The notes under the pieces were generated by a model that searched no databases, had not been told where the DNA came from, and saw only the letters and a list, made by a program, of their open reading frames with translations. From an uncultured Acidimicrobiales bacterium (GTDB lineage Bacteria; Actinomycetota; Acidimicrobiia; Acidimicrobiales; SHLQ01): a stretch of DNA of 64,000 nucleotides. Within the stretch, counting starts at the first letter, position 1. Every line of letters starts with the position of its first letter. The DNA lies in contig CALHTB010000062.1 of the NCBI GenBank assembly GCA_938038785.1, positions 49,471 through 113,470 on the forward strand, in the 5' to 3' direction. Below, piece by piece: positions 49,933-59,508 of this stretch. The position numbers were made by a program, and so were the translations under genes.

Positions 49933-51182
49933 TGAGCGCTCCGCCACTGTCACCAAACGTCACCGACGACTCGCTGTATGCCAATGGCATTCCGCACGAG
50001 CGGTTTGCCGAGATCCGAGACGCGGACGGACTGCTTTGGCACGACTATCACGACGGCGGGTTTTGGGTCGTAGGTCGCCATGCCGACGTCAAGACCGTGT
50101 CGAAAGACGGCAAGGTGTTCTCTTCGGCGGTTGGACACACCAACCTGTGGGACCTCGAAGCTGACGCGCTCGAAGCTCGGCGTTCACTTATCGACACCGA
50201 CGCGCCCGACCACACGCGCCTGCGTCGATTAGTAGCCCGGGCATTTACTCCAAAGAACATCCGACGCTGGGAAGACACCGTTCGAGACATCACGGTCAAC
50301 CTCCTCGAGGCCTACGTCGAGCAGGGCGAGGGTGACTTTGTGGAAGCGGTCGCGGCGCCACTTCCCATTCAGGTGATCCTCACGATGCTGGGCGTGCCCG
50401 TTGAAGATTCGGGTTACCTGGTCGAGCTCTCAAACTTCCTGGTGGAGGGCACGAGCGAGACGCAATCGATCCCCGCCGATGCGTTTGGGAATACCACCGA
50501 GCTTCGGTTGCTGCCGTTCAACAGCCCGGCGAGTCATGCCCTGTTCGAGTACGGCGAACGCATTGGCGAACTGCGCCGCAAGGATCCCCAAGACGACCTT
50601 GTCACCTCGCTTGTACAGGCCGAAGCCGAGGGCGGCGACCGGCTCAGCGGCAGCGAATATCGAAACCTGTTTCATCTGCTGGTGTTCGCCGGCAACGAGA
50701 CCACCCGCACGTCCCTCAGCCATGGGGCTATGGCGTTGGCGGACAACCCGGATCAATGGCAACGGGTTCTCGACGACCCGTCGATGATCGATTCAGCGAC
50801 CGAAGAGGTGTTGCGGTGGTCGACCCCCGTGCTGCACATGCGCCGCACCACCACAGAACCGGTCGAGGTGGGCGGGACCCATCTCGAGGCCGGCCAAAAA
50901 GTGGTCATGTGGTACGCCTCGGCCAACCGCGACGAGACGGTGTTCGATGATCCGTTTCGCTTCGACGTGGGCCGTGAAGACAACCCGCATTTCTCCTTCG
51001 GGGGAGGAGGCCCACACTTGTGCTTGGGCGCATACCTCGCTCGGCTTGAGATTCAGGTCTTGCTCGAAGAGATGGCGAAGAGGAATCTGCAACTGACGAG
51101 GCTGGGCGAACCTGTCCGAGCCCCATCAAACTTCGTCCACGGAGTGTTGTCCGTGGACATGGCCGTAGAGGCTAAGCCCTGA
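49932..51182 (+). CDS. cytochrome P450 1
   Basis: 416 residues; ATG overlaps the ligase stop by one base. I-helix AGNETTRTS, ExxR in EEVLRW, haem-binding FSFGGGGPHLCLG with Cys364. The N-terminal pattern (FWVVGRHADVKTVSKD) recalls the CYP125/CYP142 group. Needs a ferredoxin, and one is encoded two genes downstream. Confidence 0.95.
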   Translation: MSAPPLSPNVTDDSLYANGIPHERFAEIRDADGLLWHDYHDGGFWVVGRHADVKTVSKDGKVFSSAVGHTNLWDLEADALEARRSLIDTDAPDHTRLRRLVARAFTPKNIRRWEDTVRDITVNLLEAYVEQGEGDFVEAVAAPLPIQVILTMLGVPVEDSGYLVELSNFLVEGTSETQSIPADAFGNTTELRLLPFNSPASHALFEYGERIGELRRKDPQDDLVTSLVQAEAEGGDRLSGSEYRNLFHLLVFAGNETTRTSLSHGAMALADNPDQWQRVLDDPSMIDSATEEVLRWSTPVLHMRRTTTEPVEVGGTHLEAGQKVVMWYASANRDETVFDDPFRFDVGREDNPHFSFGGGGPHLCLGAYLARLEIQVLLEEMAKRNLQLTRLGEPVRAPSNFVHGVLSVDMAVEAKP

Positions 51183-51247
51183 CATTGGACCCAAACACTG
51201 ACATTGGACCCAAACACTGACATTGAACCCAAGCACAGACATTGAAC
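51181..51247. repeat. 19-base tandem repeat between P450 and aminotransferase
   Basis: TGACATTGGACCCAAACAC occurs twice, then once with two changes, then as a half copy. The first unit begins inside the P450 stop codon. Confidence 0.9.
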
Positions 51248-51270
51248 GTGACATGCAAGGACGAACAGAT

Positions 51271-52566
51271 ATGACAGCAATGAGTGACTACCCAACACCC
51301 AACACCGACCGGCTCGCAGCCGAGCGCGACACATGGGTTGCCCAGGGCGTCGTGGGCAAGCCGTTCTTCGTCGAACGAGCCGAGGGCGCCCGAATTTGGG
51401 ACGTCGATGGGCGAGAGTTCCTCGACTTCGTCGGTGGCATCGGCACCGCCAACCACGGCCACTCGAACCCCGAGGTGGTCGCTGCGGTGAAGGAGCAACT
51501 CGATAGCTACCTGCATCAATGCTTCTCCTTGCACAGCTACGAGCCATACATCGAGGTATGCCGGCTGATGTGTGAGTGTCACCCGGGCGACTTCGCAAAG
51601 AAGGGGTTCCTTGCGAACTCGGGAGCTGAGGCGGTTGAGAACGCGGTCAAGATCGCCCGCTACTACACCAAGCGCACCGGCGTTATTTGCCTCGACAACG
51701 CCTTCCATGGTCGCACGCTGATGACGATGACCATGACGGCAAAGAAATCGTACAAGAACGGTTTGGGGCCATTTGCTCCCGAGTTCTATCGGTCCACCGG
51801 GCCGTACCCGTTTCGAGGCATCTCGAGCGACGATGCAATCGATGGGCTGCACCGTTTGTTCGCGAACCAGATCTCCCCGGAGAATGTTGCAGCGATCATT
51901 TATGAGCCGGTGCAAGGCGAGGGTGGGTTCATCCCAATGCCCGACGACTTCCCACTGCGGCTTCAAGAGATCGCGGCCGAGCACGGAATTTTGACGATCG
52001 CCGACGAGGTCCAGGCGGGCATGGGTCGGACGGGAATGCCGTCGGCGAGCGAACATTACGACACGAGCCCAGACCTGATGACGTGGGCCAAGTCGATGGG
52101 CGGGGGACTACCGATTTCGGGTGTGAGCGGGCGCGCCGAGGTGATGGACAGCGTGTACAAGGGCGGCATTGGCGGCACCTACGGCGGTAACCCGCTGTCG
52201 TGCGCGGCCGCGACCGTTGCGATCAAGCAGGTCCTCGACCCTAGCTTTCAAGACTCCGCCAAAGCACTGGGGGCTCGCATGCGCAGCCGCCTCGACGGTA
52301 TGGCCGAGTCGGTTGACGCCATCGGCGAAGTACGTGGCCTCGGACCGATGCTCGGCATCGAAATTGTCGACGCTGATGGTCGCCCCGACCCGACAACCAC
52401 CGCAGCGGTCATTGCCAATGCGTGGGACAAAGGGTTGATCGTTATGGGAGCGGGCGTCGACTCGAACGTGATCAGGGTCTTGGTCCCGTTGGTCGCAACC
52501 GAGGCTGATATCGAAGAGGGCATGATGATCCTCGAAACCAGCTTCCAGGAGGCAACAAGTGGCTGA
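51271..52566 (+). CDS. class III PLP-dependent aminotransferase
   Basis: 431 residues of the 4-aminobutyrate aminotransferase group. Motifs: GGIGTANHGH, NSGAEAVENAVK, the strand-turn ADEVQAGMGRTG, and the PLP lysine in TWAKSMGGG. ATG 51271 has CAAGGA upstream. It would transaminate an omega-amino acid or similar amine to the aldehyde. Confidence 0.93.
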   Translation: MTAMSDYPTPNTDRLAAERDTWVAQGVVGKPFFVERAEGARIWDVDGREFLDFVGGIGTANHGHSNPEVVAAVKEQLDSYLHQCFSLHSYEPYIEVCRLMCECHPGDFAKKGFLANSGAEAVENAVKIARYYTKRTGVICLDNAFHGRTLMTMTMTAKKSYKNGLGPFAPEFYRSTGPYPFRGISSDDAIDGLHRLFANQISPENVAAIIYEPVQGEGGFIPMPDDFPLRLQEIAAEHGILTIADEVQAGMGRTGMPSASEHYDTSPDLMTWAKSMGGGLPISGVSGRAEVMDSVYKGGIGGTYGGNPLSCAAATVAIKQVLDPSFQDSAKALGARMRSRLDGMAESVDAIGEVRGLGPMLGIEIVDADGRPDPTTTAAVIANAWDKGLIVMGAGVDSNVIRVLVPLVATEADIEEGMMILETSFQEATSG

Positions 52567-52801
52567 TGAAACAAGTGATGGTGTCGAGCTCGTCGGCGTG
52601 CAGGTCAACGAAGACACATGTATCGGCGCAGGACAATGTGAGATGCTCGAGGAAGACACCTTCTATGTTGACGACGACACGGTGATCGCTGGCGTTATCG
52701 GCACGGGAATGCTGCCTCGGGACCGAGCGCAGAAGGTGGTTGACACGTGCCCGTCCCGAGCGATCACTATCGTCGAACCAGCCGCAGAGGAAGAGCAGTG
52801 A
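52559..52801 (+). CDS. [3Fe-4S]-type ferredoxin
   Basis: 80 residues. Cysteines in CIGAGQC and later TCPS: the second cysteine of the usual CxxCxxC is Ala, which marks a [3Fe-4S] cluster, the common P450 partner type in actinobacteria. GTG start overlapping the aminotransferase. It probably feeds electrons to both P450s. Confidence 0.93.
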   Translation: MADETSDGVELVGVQVNEDTCIGAGQCEMLEEDTFYVDDDTVIAGVIGTGMLPRDRAQKVVDTCPSRAITIVEPAAEEEQ

Positions 52802-52836
52802 GCCCGCTCGAAACCCATACGTGATTGGCTGAGTGA

Positions 52837-53787
52837 ATGTTGTCTCGACAGCCAGGCTTATTGATGATCCTCACCGAGCTTGAGACGCTGGTTCCTCGTG
52901 AGGATCTGAGAGCGATAGTCGAGCTGGCGGTGCAGGCCGAAGAGGCGGGCTTCGATGCGGTAATGCTCAGTGAACACGTTGCGCTCGGCCCTTCGGCGAA
53001 CGAGTTTGGAGTGCCCGAGAACCCTCGTGAGTACGCCGCTCCTGGAAATCAGGACCCGAACATGTTGTGGCCGAGTTCAATCGTCATGGCATCGGCCATC
53101 GCTGCGGCAACGACCAGAGTCCGGATTGTGCTCGGTGCGATCATCGCCCCGCTACGACATCCGGTATTGCTAGCGAAGGAACTTGCAACCCTCGACCAAC
53201 TGTCGCGGGGTCGATTGGTTTTTCAGCCAACCGTTTCGTGGCACCGAGACGAGTACGACGCTCTGGGTGTGCCGTTCACCAAGCGGGGCAAGATCCTCGA
53301 TGAAGTTCTTGAGGCCATGATGTTGCTTTGGGCTTCGTCTCCAGCGAGTTATCACGGCGAGTATTTTGACTTCACCGACGTGTACTCCGAACCCAAACCG
53401 TTCCGCAACGGGAAACCGACGATGTGGCTTGGTGGGCAATCGATGCACGACCCGCTCCTTCGTCGAATCGTCACGTACGCCGATGGGTTTCATCCGTTTG
53501 GATCTCCGAGCCAGGCCGATCTCGACAAGCTCCGAGCGGGTATGGCTGCGGCCGGCCGGGACCTGAACGAGCTCGAAATGATTGGTGGAACCCGGGCCAC
53601 CTTTACCGGTCCCGATGATCTTGCCGACGTCGAGGCCTCCATGACCACGTTCGATGATCAGCTACGAGCCGGGTACACCACCTTTTGCATGAAGCCAAGC
53701 CAACACACCAACGACATTGGTGAGGTGCGCTCCATCTGCGATTACATGGTTCGACAACTGCAGACACTCTCCGGACTGGCCTCGTGA
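52837..53787 (+). CDS. luciferase-like (LLM class) flavin- or F420-dependent oxidoreductase
   Basis: 316 residues of a TIM-barrel bacterial-luciferase family protein: FDAVMLSEHVALG, TRVRIVLGAIIAPLRHPVLLAKELATLDQLS and FQPTVSWHRDEYDALGV. Family members use F420 or FMNH2; the choice is not visible. It sits between ferredoxin and P450 2 in the operon. Confidence 0.9.
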   Translation: MLSRQPGLLMILTELETLVPREDLRAIVELAVQAEEAGFDAVMLSEHVALGPSANEFGVPENPREYAAPGNQDPNMLWPSSIVMASAIAAATTRVRIVLGAIIAPLRHPVLLAKELATLDQLSRGRLVFQPTVSWHRDEYDALGVPFTKRGKILDEVLEAMMLLWASSPASYHGEYFDFTDVYSEPKPFRNGKPTMWLGGQSMHDPLLRRIVTYADGFHPFGSPSQADLDKLRAGMAAAGRDLNELEMIGGTRATFTGPDDLADVEASMTTFDDQLRAGYTTFCMKPSQHTNDIGEVRSICDYMVRQLQTLSGLAS

Positions 53788-55022
53788 GTTCGACCGCAGC
53801 GGTGAATCTTCACAACCCGGCGGTGTTTCAGGCTGGTATTCCGCACGAGGTGTTTGCCGAGATGCGCGCCACGCCGGGCCTCACCTGGTCTCCCGAACAT
53901 GACGGCACCCGTGGCTTCTGGTCGGTCACCCGCTACGACGACTTGGTTACCGTGTCACGCGACATGAGTACCTACTCATCGGGCGTCGGCCACATACAGA
54001 TCTATGACATCGATGAGGACGCCCTCGAGGCCCGGGCGTCGATGATCGATATGGACCCGCCCGTTCATACCAGGCTTCGCCGCATCATCTCTTCTGCGTT
54101 TACGCCGCGCCACGTCAAGAAGTACAAGGGCGCCATTCAGGCTCGGGTTGGAGCATGTCTTGACGAGTTGGAAGCAGCTGGTGGTGGCAACTGGGTGGAC
54201 GTTGTGGCTAAGCCGATACCGATCGGCGTTATCTGTGACCTCATGGGAGTGCCCGAACAGGACCACAACTACCTCATTGGGCTAACCGACCATCTGGTGG
54301 CTGGCACGGGTGCAGAACCACTTGAACCAACGGCCTATGGCAACACCACCGAACTTCGGCTGCTGCCGTTTAACAGCCCGGCGGCGTGGGCCATGAGCCA
54401 GTACGCGACCGAGCTTGCCGATGTTCGTCGTGCGGCGCCCGAGGACGACCTGATCACCAAGCTCATCGAAGCCGAGATCGATGGTGAACGACTGGCCACC
54501 GAAGAGTTCGCAAACTTCTTCCGGCTGATGATCTTCGCTGGCAACGAGACGACCCGATCGTCGATGGCCCACCTTGCGTTGTATCTCGAGCAGTTCCCGG
54601 ATGCGTTCGCAGCCGCACAACTCGACCGTTCGCTCATACCAGCGTTGACCGATGAGGTCATTCGCTACTCGTCGGCCATCTTGTATTTCCGCCGAACGGT
54701 GACCGCGCCGACCGAGTTGTCGGGCACGGCGTTGGACGTCGGCGACAAGGTGGTCATGTGGTACTGCTCGGCCAACTTCGACGAAGCGTACTTCCCCGAC
54801 CCCTACGCGTTTCGCGCAGATCGGCCAACAGCGCCGCCACATGCAGCCTTCGGTGGGGGCGGGGCGCACTTCTGTCTCGGCGCATCGTTAGCGCGGTTGG
54901 AGATTGCAGAGCTGATCTCCGACGTACTCAACCGTGACCTCTCGTTCGCAAGCATTGGACAACCCGAGTTTGTTGAATCCAACTTTGTGAACGGCATCGA
55001 GCATCTCGAAGTCACCCTGTGA
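53784..55022 (+). CDS. cytochrome P450 2
   Basis: 412 residues; GTG overlaps the previous stop by four bases. I-helix AGNETTRSS, haem site FGGGGAHFCLG with Cys364. It is clearly paralogous to P450 1 (shared TEXRLLPFNSPA-like TTELRLLPFNSPA segment), so the two probably act on related or successive substrates. Confidence 0.95.
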   Translation: MSSTAAVNLHNPAVFQAGIPHEVFAEMRATPGLTWSPEHDGTRGFWSVTRYDDLVTVSRDMSTYSSGVGHIQIYDIDEDALEARASMIDMDPPVHTRLRRIISSAFTPRHVKKYKGAIQARVGACLDELEAAGGGNWVDVVAKPIPIGVICDLMGVPEQDHNYLIGLTDHLVAGTGAEPLEPTAYGNTTELRLLPFNSPAAWAMSQYATELADVRRAAPEDDLITKLIEAEIDGERLATEEFANFFRLMIFAGNETTRSSMAHLALYLEQFPDAFAAAQLDRSLIPALTDEVIRYSSAILYFRRTVTAPTELSGTALDVGDKVVMWYCSANFDEAYFPDPYAFRADRPTAPPHAAFGGGGAHFCLGASLARLEIAELISDVLNRDLSFASIGQPEFVESNFVNGIEHLEVTL

Positions 55023-55050
55023 CCCATCCCAAGGCAAGGACGGACATGAC

Positions 55051-56256
55051 ATGACCTGGACACTTACCGAGGCACAGCTGGCACTTCAGGCGAAGGCAAA
55101 ATCGCTAGCGACAGAGGTGATCGGGCCAAAGGCAGCTGACGTCGACGCAGCCGAGGAATACCCGTGGGACAACGTGCATGCTCTTCGAGACGCCGGTTTC
55201 ACCGGAATGACCGTCCCCAAAGAGCTCGGGGGTCCTGGCCACTCGTTTCTCGACGCGGTTCTCGTTGTCGAGCAGATGGCGAAGGTCTGCGGCGTCACCG
55301 GGCGGATCGCGGTTGAGGCCAACATGGGTGCGATCAGCGCAGTCATGGCCTACGGCACCGAATCGCAGAAGAAGCTGGCCGCCGAGTTGGTATTGGCAGG
55401 AGACAAGCCCGCAATTTGTATCACCGAACCAGGCGCTGGCAGCGCGGCCTCGAAGATGACGACCCGAGCCGACCGGCAAGGCGACAAGTATGTGCTGAAT
55501 GGCATGAAGCACTGGATTACCGGTGGCACCGTGTCCAAACTCCACCTGATCTTTGCTCGAGTGTTCGACGAAGAAGGTGTGGATCTTGGCATCGGCGGCT
55601 TTCTTGCCATTCGCGACGAGACACCTGGTCTGAAGTTCGGACGACGCGAGCCAACCATGGGCCTGCGGGCTATTCCGGAGATGGAAGTGATCTTCGAGGA
55701 CATGGTGGTCGAGGCCGACATGGTGGTGGTCCCGCCATCGGGGTTCCGCAGAGGCTTTGGCGACTTGATGAACGCATACAACAGCCAGCGGGTTGGCGCC
55801 GGAACCGTTGGGCTAGGTATCGCCACGGGTGCGTACGAACTCGCGCTCGACTTCGCCAAAGAGCGGGAACAGTTCGATCGGCCGATTGCGGAGTTCCAAG
55901 GCCTGCAGTGGATGCTCGCTGATATGTCGGTTCAACTCGAGGCGGCGCGCAGCCTCACCTATAGGGCGGCTGAGTCGCGTGGGCCGAATGGTTCGCCGTT
56001 CCCCGATGCCAATATGGCGGCGCAGGCAAAGATCTTCACTGCGGAAGCGTCGATTCGGGTCGTGAGCGACGCGTTGCAGGTGTTTGGTGCCGCCGGGTAC
56101 AGCCGACGGAATCCGCTTGAGCGCATGTACCGAGACGTTCGAATGTTCACCATTGGCGGAGGCACCGCACAGATCCTTCGCACCGTTGTGGCCTCGAGAA
56201 TTCTCGACATGAAGCTGCCGCAGGGCCGAGGCGGGTTCCTCCCGAAGGAGAACTAG
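55051..56256 (+). CDS. acyl-CoA dehydrogenase 2
   Basis: 401 residues. ITEPGAGSAASKM (about 126-138), HWITGGTVSKL, and the C-terminal QVFGAAGYSRRNPLERMYRDVR with IGGGTAQILR, which is the normal ACAD ending. ATG 55051 has AAGGACGG upstream. Last enzyme of the P450 operon. Confidence 0.95.
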   Translation: MTWTLTEAQLALQAKAKSLATEVIGPKAADVDAAEEYPWDNVHALRDAGFTGMTVPKELGGPGHSFLDAVLVVEQMAKVCGVTGRIAVEANMGAISAVMAYGTESQKKLAAELVLAGDKPAICITEPGAGSAASKMTTRADRQGDKYVLNGMKHWITGGTVSKLHLIFARVFDEEGVDLGIGGFLAIRDETPGLKFGRREPTMGLRAIPEMEVIFEDMVVEADMVVVPPSGFRRGFGDLMNAYNSQRVGAGTVGLGIATGAYELALDFAKEREQFDRPIAEFQGLQWMLADMSVQLEAARSLTYRAAESRGPNGSPFPDANMAAQAKIFTAEASIRVVSDALQVFGAAGYSRRNPLERMYRDVRMFTIGGGTAQILRTVVASRILDMKLPQGRGGFLPKEN

Positions 56257-56281
56257 GTCCGCGTTGGCGTAGCAGCCAATT

Positions 56282-56304
56282 TTGATAGATGGTTGATTTA
56301 TCAA
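56282..56304. promoter_or_regulatory. TTGATA...TATCAA inverted repeat, candidate operator
   Basis: A 6-bp inverted repeat with an 11-base spacer in the AT-rich gap before the NMT1-like binding protein. It may be part of the promoter of that gene. Confidence 0.35.
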
Positions 56305-56344
56305 GACCGACTCATTTTTGGGGTCCTTGGGTCGAATGGATCTT

Positions 56345-57382
56345 ATGACTAATCGCCGCAACCGCTTGTCCGTGCTCGCGCTCTGCTTCGCTCTTTTTGC
56401 TGCGTCATGCGGCACTGCGACTAATGGTTCGACCGATGCTTCGGATCAGACGACCACAGACGCTCCTAGCGCCATCGCGTCGACCGAGAACAGTTCGGCG
56501 ACGCCGATGCAGGTGATTCGAGTGTCAGCGCTTGGCACCCTCGACTCGTCGCCGTTGTGGATTGCCGACTCACAGGGCTTCTTCGAGGAAGCTGGGATCG
56601 ACGTACAGTTTGTGCCGCGATCAGGAGCGAATGCGGTTGGCGCATCCTTGCTCGATGACACGGTGGATGCGATTGCGATCTCGGCAACGCAGGTGGTGAA
56701 GCTTGTTGCGGCAGGGGAGCCAATCCGCATAACAAATTATCTGAACTCAACGAGTCCCGAGGCCGCTCGGCACTCAATGACCCTCGTGGCCGATGAGTCG
56801 AGCGAGCTCGAGACCGGCTGCGACCTTGAGGGTAAGAGAGTCGGCATTAACGAAACCGAGTCCTTGGTTGCCCACGCAGTGACACAGATGGTCATCAACG
56901 ACGGCTGTGACGGCAACTCGATCCAGTTTGTCGAGGGGCCGCTCACCGACCAACCAGACCTTTTGGTCAACGATCAAGCTGATGCGATTGCGGTCTTTGA
57001 GCCGTACACCGCTCGGGCCACACGTCTCGGATTCGTGGAGGTTGCAAACCTCGACCGAGAGCTTTGCCCCGGCTCAAGTCGCTGCCCCATTGGCGTTGTG
57101 GCGATGCAAGACAGCTTCGTCGAAGAAAACCCGGTCGTGTCCGAGGAGTTTAACCGTGCGATCAGCAGGGCTCTTCTCTGGATGGAGTCGAACCCGGTAG
57201 AATCGCGCGCCGAGCTCGTGCTCTGTTGCGGCATCACTGTCGAGGACGCATCAGAGATTCGCGTCTTCGACTGGGTAGCTAACTTCGCTGCTCTCGAGCG
57301 TGACATGGCTCGTCTACTCGACGTCCTCGAAGCGCAGGGAAAGCTGCCAAGGCGGCCGGCCCTAGACGATCTTCTCGGGTAA
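56345..57382 (+). CDS. NMT1/THI5-like ABC substrate-binding lipoprotein
   Basis: About 345 residues; start 56345 or 56336. Lipobox LFAASC at about 15-20, a Ser/Thr-rich linker, then the SsuA/TauA/THI5 fold (SPLWIADSQGFFEEAGIDV, DAIAISATQVVKLVAAGEP). These proteins bind sulfonates, nitrate, pyrimidines or similar. No permease or ATPase for it is encoded here, so it is an orphan or a sensor. Confidence 0.85.
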   Translation: MTNRRNRLSVLALCFALFAASCGTATNGSTDASDQTTTDAPSAIASTENSSATPMQVIRVSALGTLDSSPLWIADSQGFFEEAGIDVQFVPRSGANAVGASLLDDTVDAIAISATQVVKLVAAGEPIRITNYLNSTSPEAARHSMTLVADESSELETGCDLEGKRVGINETESLVAHAVTQMVINDGCDGNSIQFVEGPLTDQPDLLVNDQADAIAVFEPYTARATRLGFVEVANLDRELCPGSSRCPIGVVAMQDSFVEENPVVSEEFNRAISRALLWMESNPVESRAELVLCCGITVEDASEIRVFDWVANFAALERDMARLLDVLEAQGKLPRRPALDDLLG

Positions 57383-57469
57383 GAACCAGCACGTCCCCCG
57401 GATTGACGATGGCTGAGTGGTTGGGTTATCACTAGCTATCCGTTGGCGACTTTGAGGGGAAACTGAGCG

Positions 57470-58921
57470 GTGCATATTTCATTACGGAGCGCTCAGGCAC
57501 AGGCTGCGGCAATCGCGGCCAAAGAAATCTCGGCTTCGGAACTACTCGATCAAACCATCGAACGTTACGAGCGCTTGAACCCATCGATCAACGCAGTCAT
57601 CTCCACCCAGCTCGAACACGCGCGAGGTCGAGCAAAAGCCGCCGATGGGGTGACCGCGGCCGGTGAATCGTGGGGGCCGCTGCACGGTGTTGCGATGACC
57701 ATTAAGGAAGCCTGGGACTGGATGGGTTCAGCGTCGACGAGCGGTCATAGCGAACTCGTCGATTGGCGACCCGAAGCGAATTCTGAGGCTGTTCAACGGT
57801 TGCTCGACGCTGGCGCGGTTATCTACGGCAAGACCAACCTTCCGGTAGGCATGGCCGATTGGCAGACGTTCAACCCGGTGTACGGCAGCACCTCGAACCC
57901 ATGGAATAACGAGATGACGCCCGGCGGCTCGTCCGGTGGAGCTGCTGCGGCCTTGGCCGCTGGGCTGACCCCGCTCGAACTTGGTAGCGACATCGGAGCG
58001 TCGATCAGAAACCCGGCCCACTACTGCGGCGTATTCGGGCACAAGCCCACCTACGGTCTCGTGCCTACTCACGGTCACGGCAACCCCGGGAGCCCGGTCG
58101 AGCTCGACATTGGTGTTGGTGGCCCGTTGGCCAGATATGCCTCAGACCTCACGCTCGGACTCAATATTGTTGCGGGCGCTGGCCATCTCGATGCACGCGG
58201 GTGGCGCCTCGAACTGCCGGCCGCTCGCCAGACCGACCCGCGCAAGCTCAAGGCAGCGGTCATGTTGGAGAGCGAGCAGTGTGCACAAGATGACGAGCTC
58301 ACCGCCCAACTCGCAGCCACCGTGGCCAAGCTTGGCGAGCTGGGGGTGCAGCTCGACTATGACGCCCGACCAGACATCGACTTCGAGCGGTCCCACCACG
58401 ACTACATGATGTTGTTGCGAAGTACGACCGGCACCGAGGCATCACCCGAGGTGTATGCCCGGCAGGTCGAGCACGGCGCTCGGTGGGATGATGGCGATCG
58501 CGACTATCGAGCTCTCATGGGTGCTGGAGTGAGCATGAGTCACTGGCAGCGTGCTCAGCACCACGAGAACCGAGAGCGGGACCGTGTGAAGTGGGATGCG
58601 TTCTTCGACGAGTACGACCTGCTGCTGTGCCCGATTGCGGCGTCGGCTGCCTACATCAAGGACGAAGAGGGCGCCCGCGCTGATCGCACGATCACGGTCA
58701 ACGGAGAACAACACCACACCACCGACCAGCTCTTTTGGGCTGGCCTGTCGTGTGGGGTCTACTTGCCCGGCACCGTCGCCCCAGCTGGGTTCACTGCATC
58801 GGGCCTGCCGTGTGGATTGCAGATCGTCGCTGGACACTTGCGCGATCGTGAAAGCTTGGCCTTTGCAGAATTCATGGAGCGAGAACTCGGCGGTTTCGTA
58901 ACCCCACCTGGCTACGAGTAG
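57470..58921 (+). CDS. amidase-signature family hydrolase 2
   Basis: 483 residues with the Ser-cisSer-Lys triad: Lys79 in VAMTIKEAWD, GGSSGG (152-157), Ser178 in GSDIGASIR. GTG start. It is more like bacterial fatty-acid-amide or 6-aminohexanoate cyclic-type amidases than GatA. It could free the amine or ammonia from an amide intermediate. Confidence 0.92.
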   Translation: MHISLRSAQAQAAAIAAKEISASELLDQTIERYERLNPSINAVISTQLEHARGRAKAADGVTAAGESWGPLHGVAMTIKEAWDWMGSASTSGHSELVDWRPEANSEAVQRLLDAGAVIYGKTNLPVGMADWQTFNPVYGSTSNPWNNEMTPGGSSGGAAAALAAGLTPLELGSDIGASIRNPAHYCGVFGHKPTYGLVPTHGHGNPGSPVELDIGVGGPLARYASDLTLGLNIVAGAGHLDARGWRLELPAARQTDPRKLKAAVMLESEQCAQDDELTAQLAATVAKLGELGVQLDYDARPDIDFERSHHDYMMLLRSTTGTEASPEVYARQVEHGARWDDGDRDYRALMGAGVSMSHWQRAQHHENRERDRVKWDAFFDEYDLLLCPIAASAAYIKDEEGARADRTITVNGEQHHTTDQLFWAGLSCGVYLPGTVAPAGFTASGLPCGLQIVAGHLRDRESLAFAEFMERELGGFVTPPGYE

Positions 58922-58923
58922 CA

Positions 58924-59465
58924 ATGAAGACAGCGACCACTATTGCGGCGGCCGACGTTGATCTCGAAACACGGCTCCAGTGCGCCGAGTTGTGGGAAAA
59001 GGTGTGGCCGAGCGCGCAGGATAGCCAGGACCTGGAGGCCCGGCTTGAACGTGTGGCCACGGCCTACGCCGCGCAAGAACAACAGCAGTGGCACCTGGGC
59101 ATCGATGACCACAGGGTTGTCGCTGTTGCCCGCACGTTCCACCACACGGTGAGGGTTGGCCCCACGTCAACCGCCGTGCTTGCGTTAGCGAGTGTTTGTA
59201 GCGACCCAGCGGTCCGTGGTGACGGGTGGGGCACCGCGGTAGCCGCCGCCTCGCTCAAACGCTCGATCGACGAGGGTTGCCCTGCTTGTTCCAAACAGGG
59301 GTGCCGGACTTCTATGGTCGGTTTGGCGCTGTGCTTCTCAACAACGAGATCATCACCAGCGTGCCCAATACAGAACCCTTCGACGATCCATTCGCCATGG
59401 TCTATCCCGCCACGACCTCGTGGCCCGCAAATTCGGTTGTCGACCTGCTGGGCAACGGGTGGTAG
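58924..59465 (+). pseudogene. GNAT acetyltransferase with a frameshift
   Basis: The first 118 codons from ATG 58924 read as a GNAT up to SLKRSIDEG; the expected continuation LFQTGVPDFYGRFGAVLLNN is in another frame and runs to a stop at 59465. One base appears to be missing near 59277-59285. Joined, the protein would be about 180 residues and complete. It follows the amidase by two bases. A sequencing error or programmed shift cannot be excluded. Confidence 0.75.
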
Positions 59466-59508
59466 CCAGAGAATCCAGGTCGCGCGGGTTCTTCAAACAG
59501 CAAGCGCG

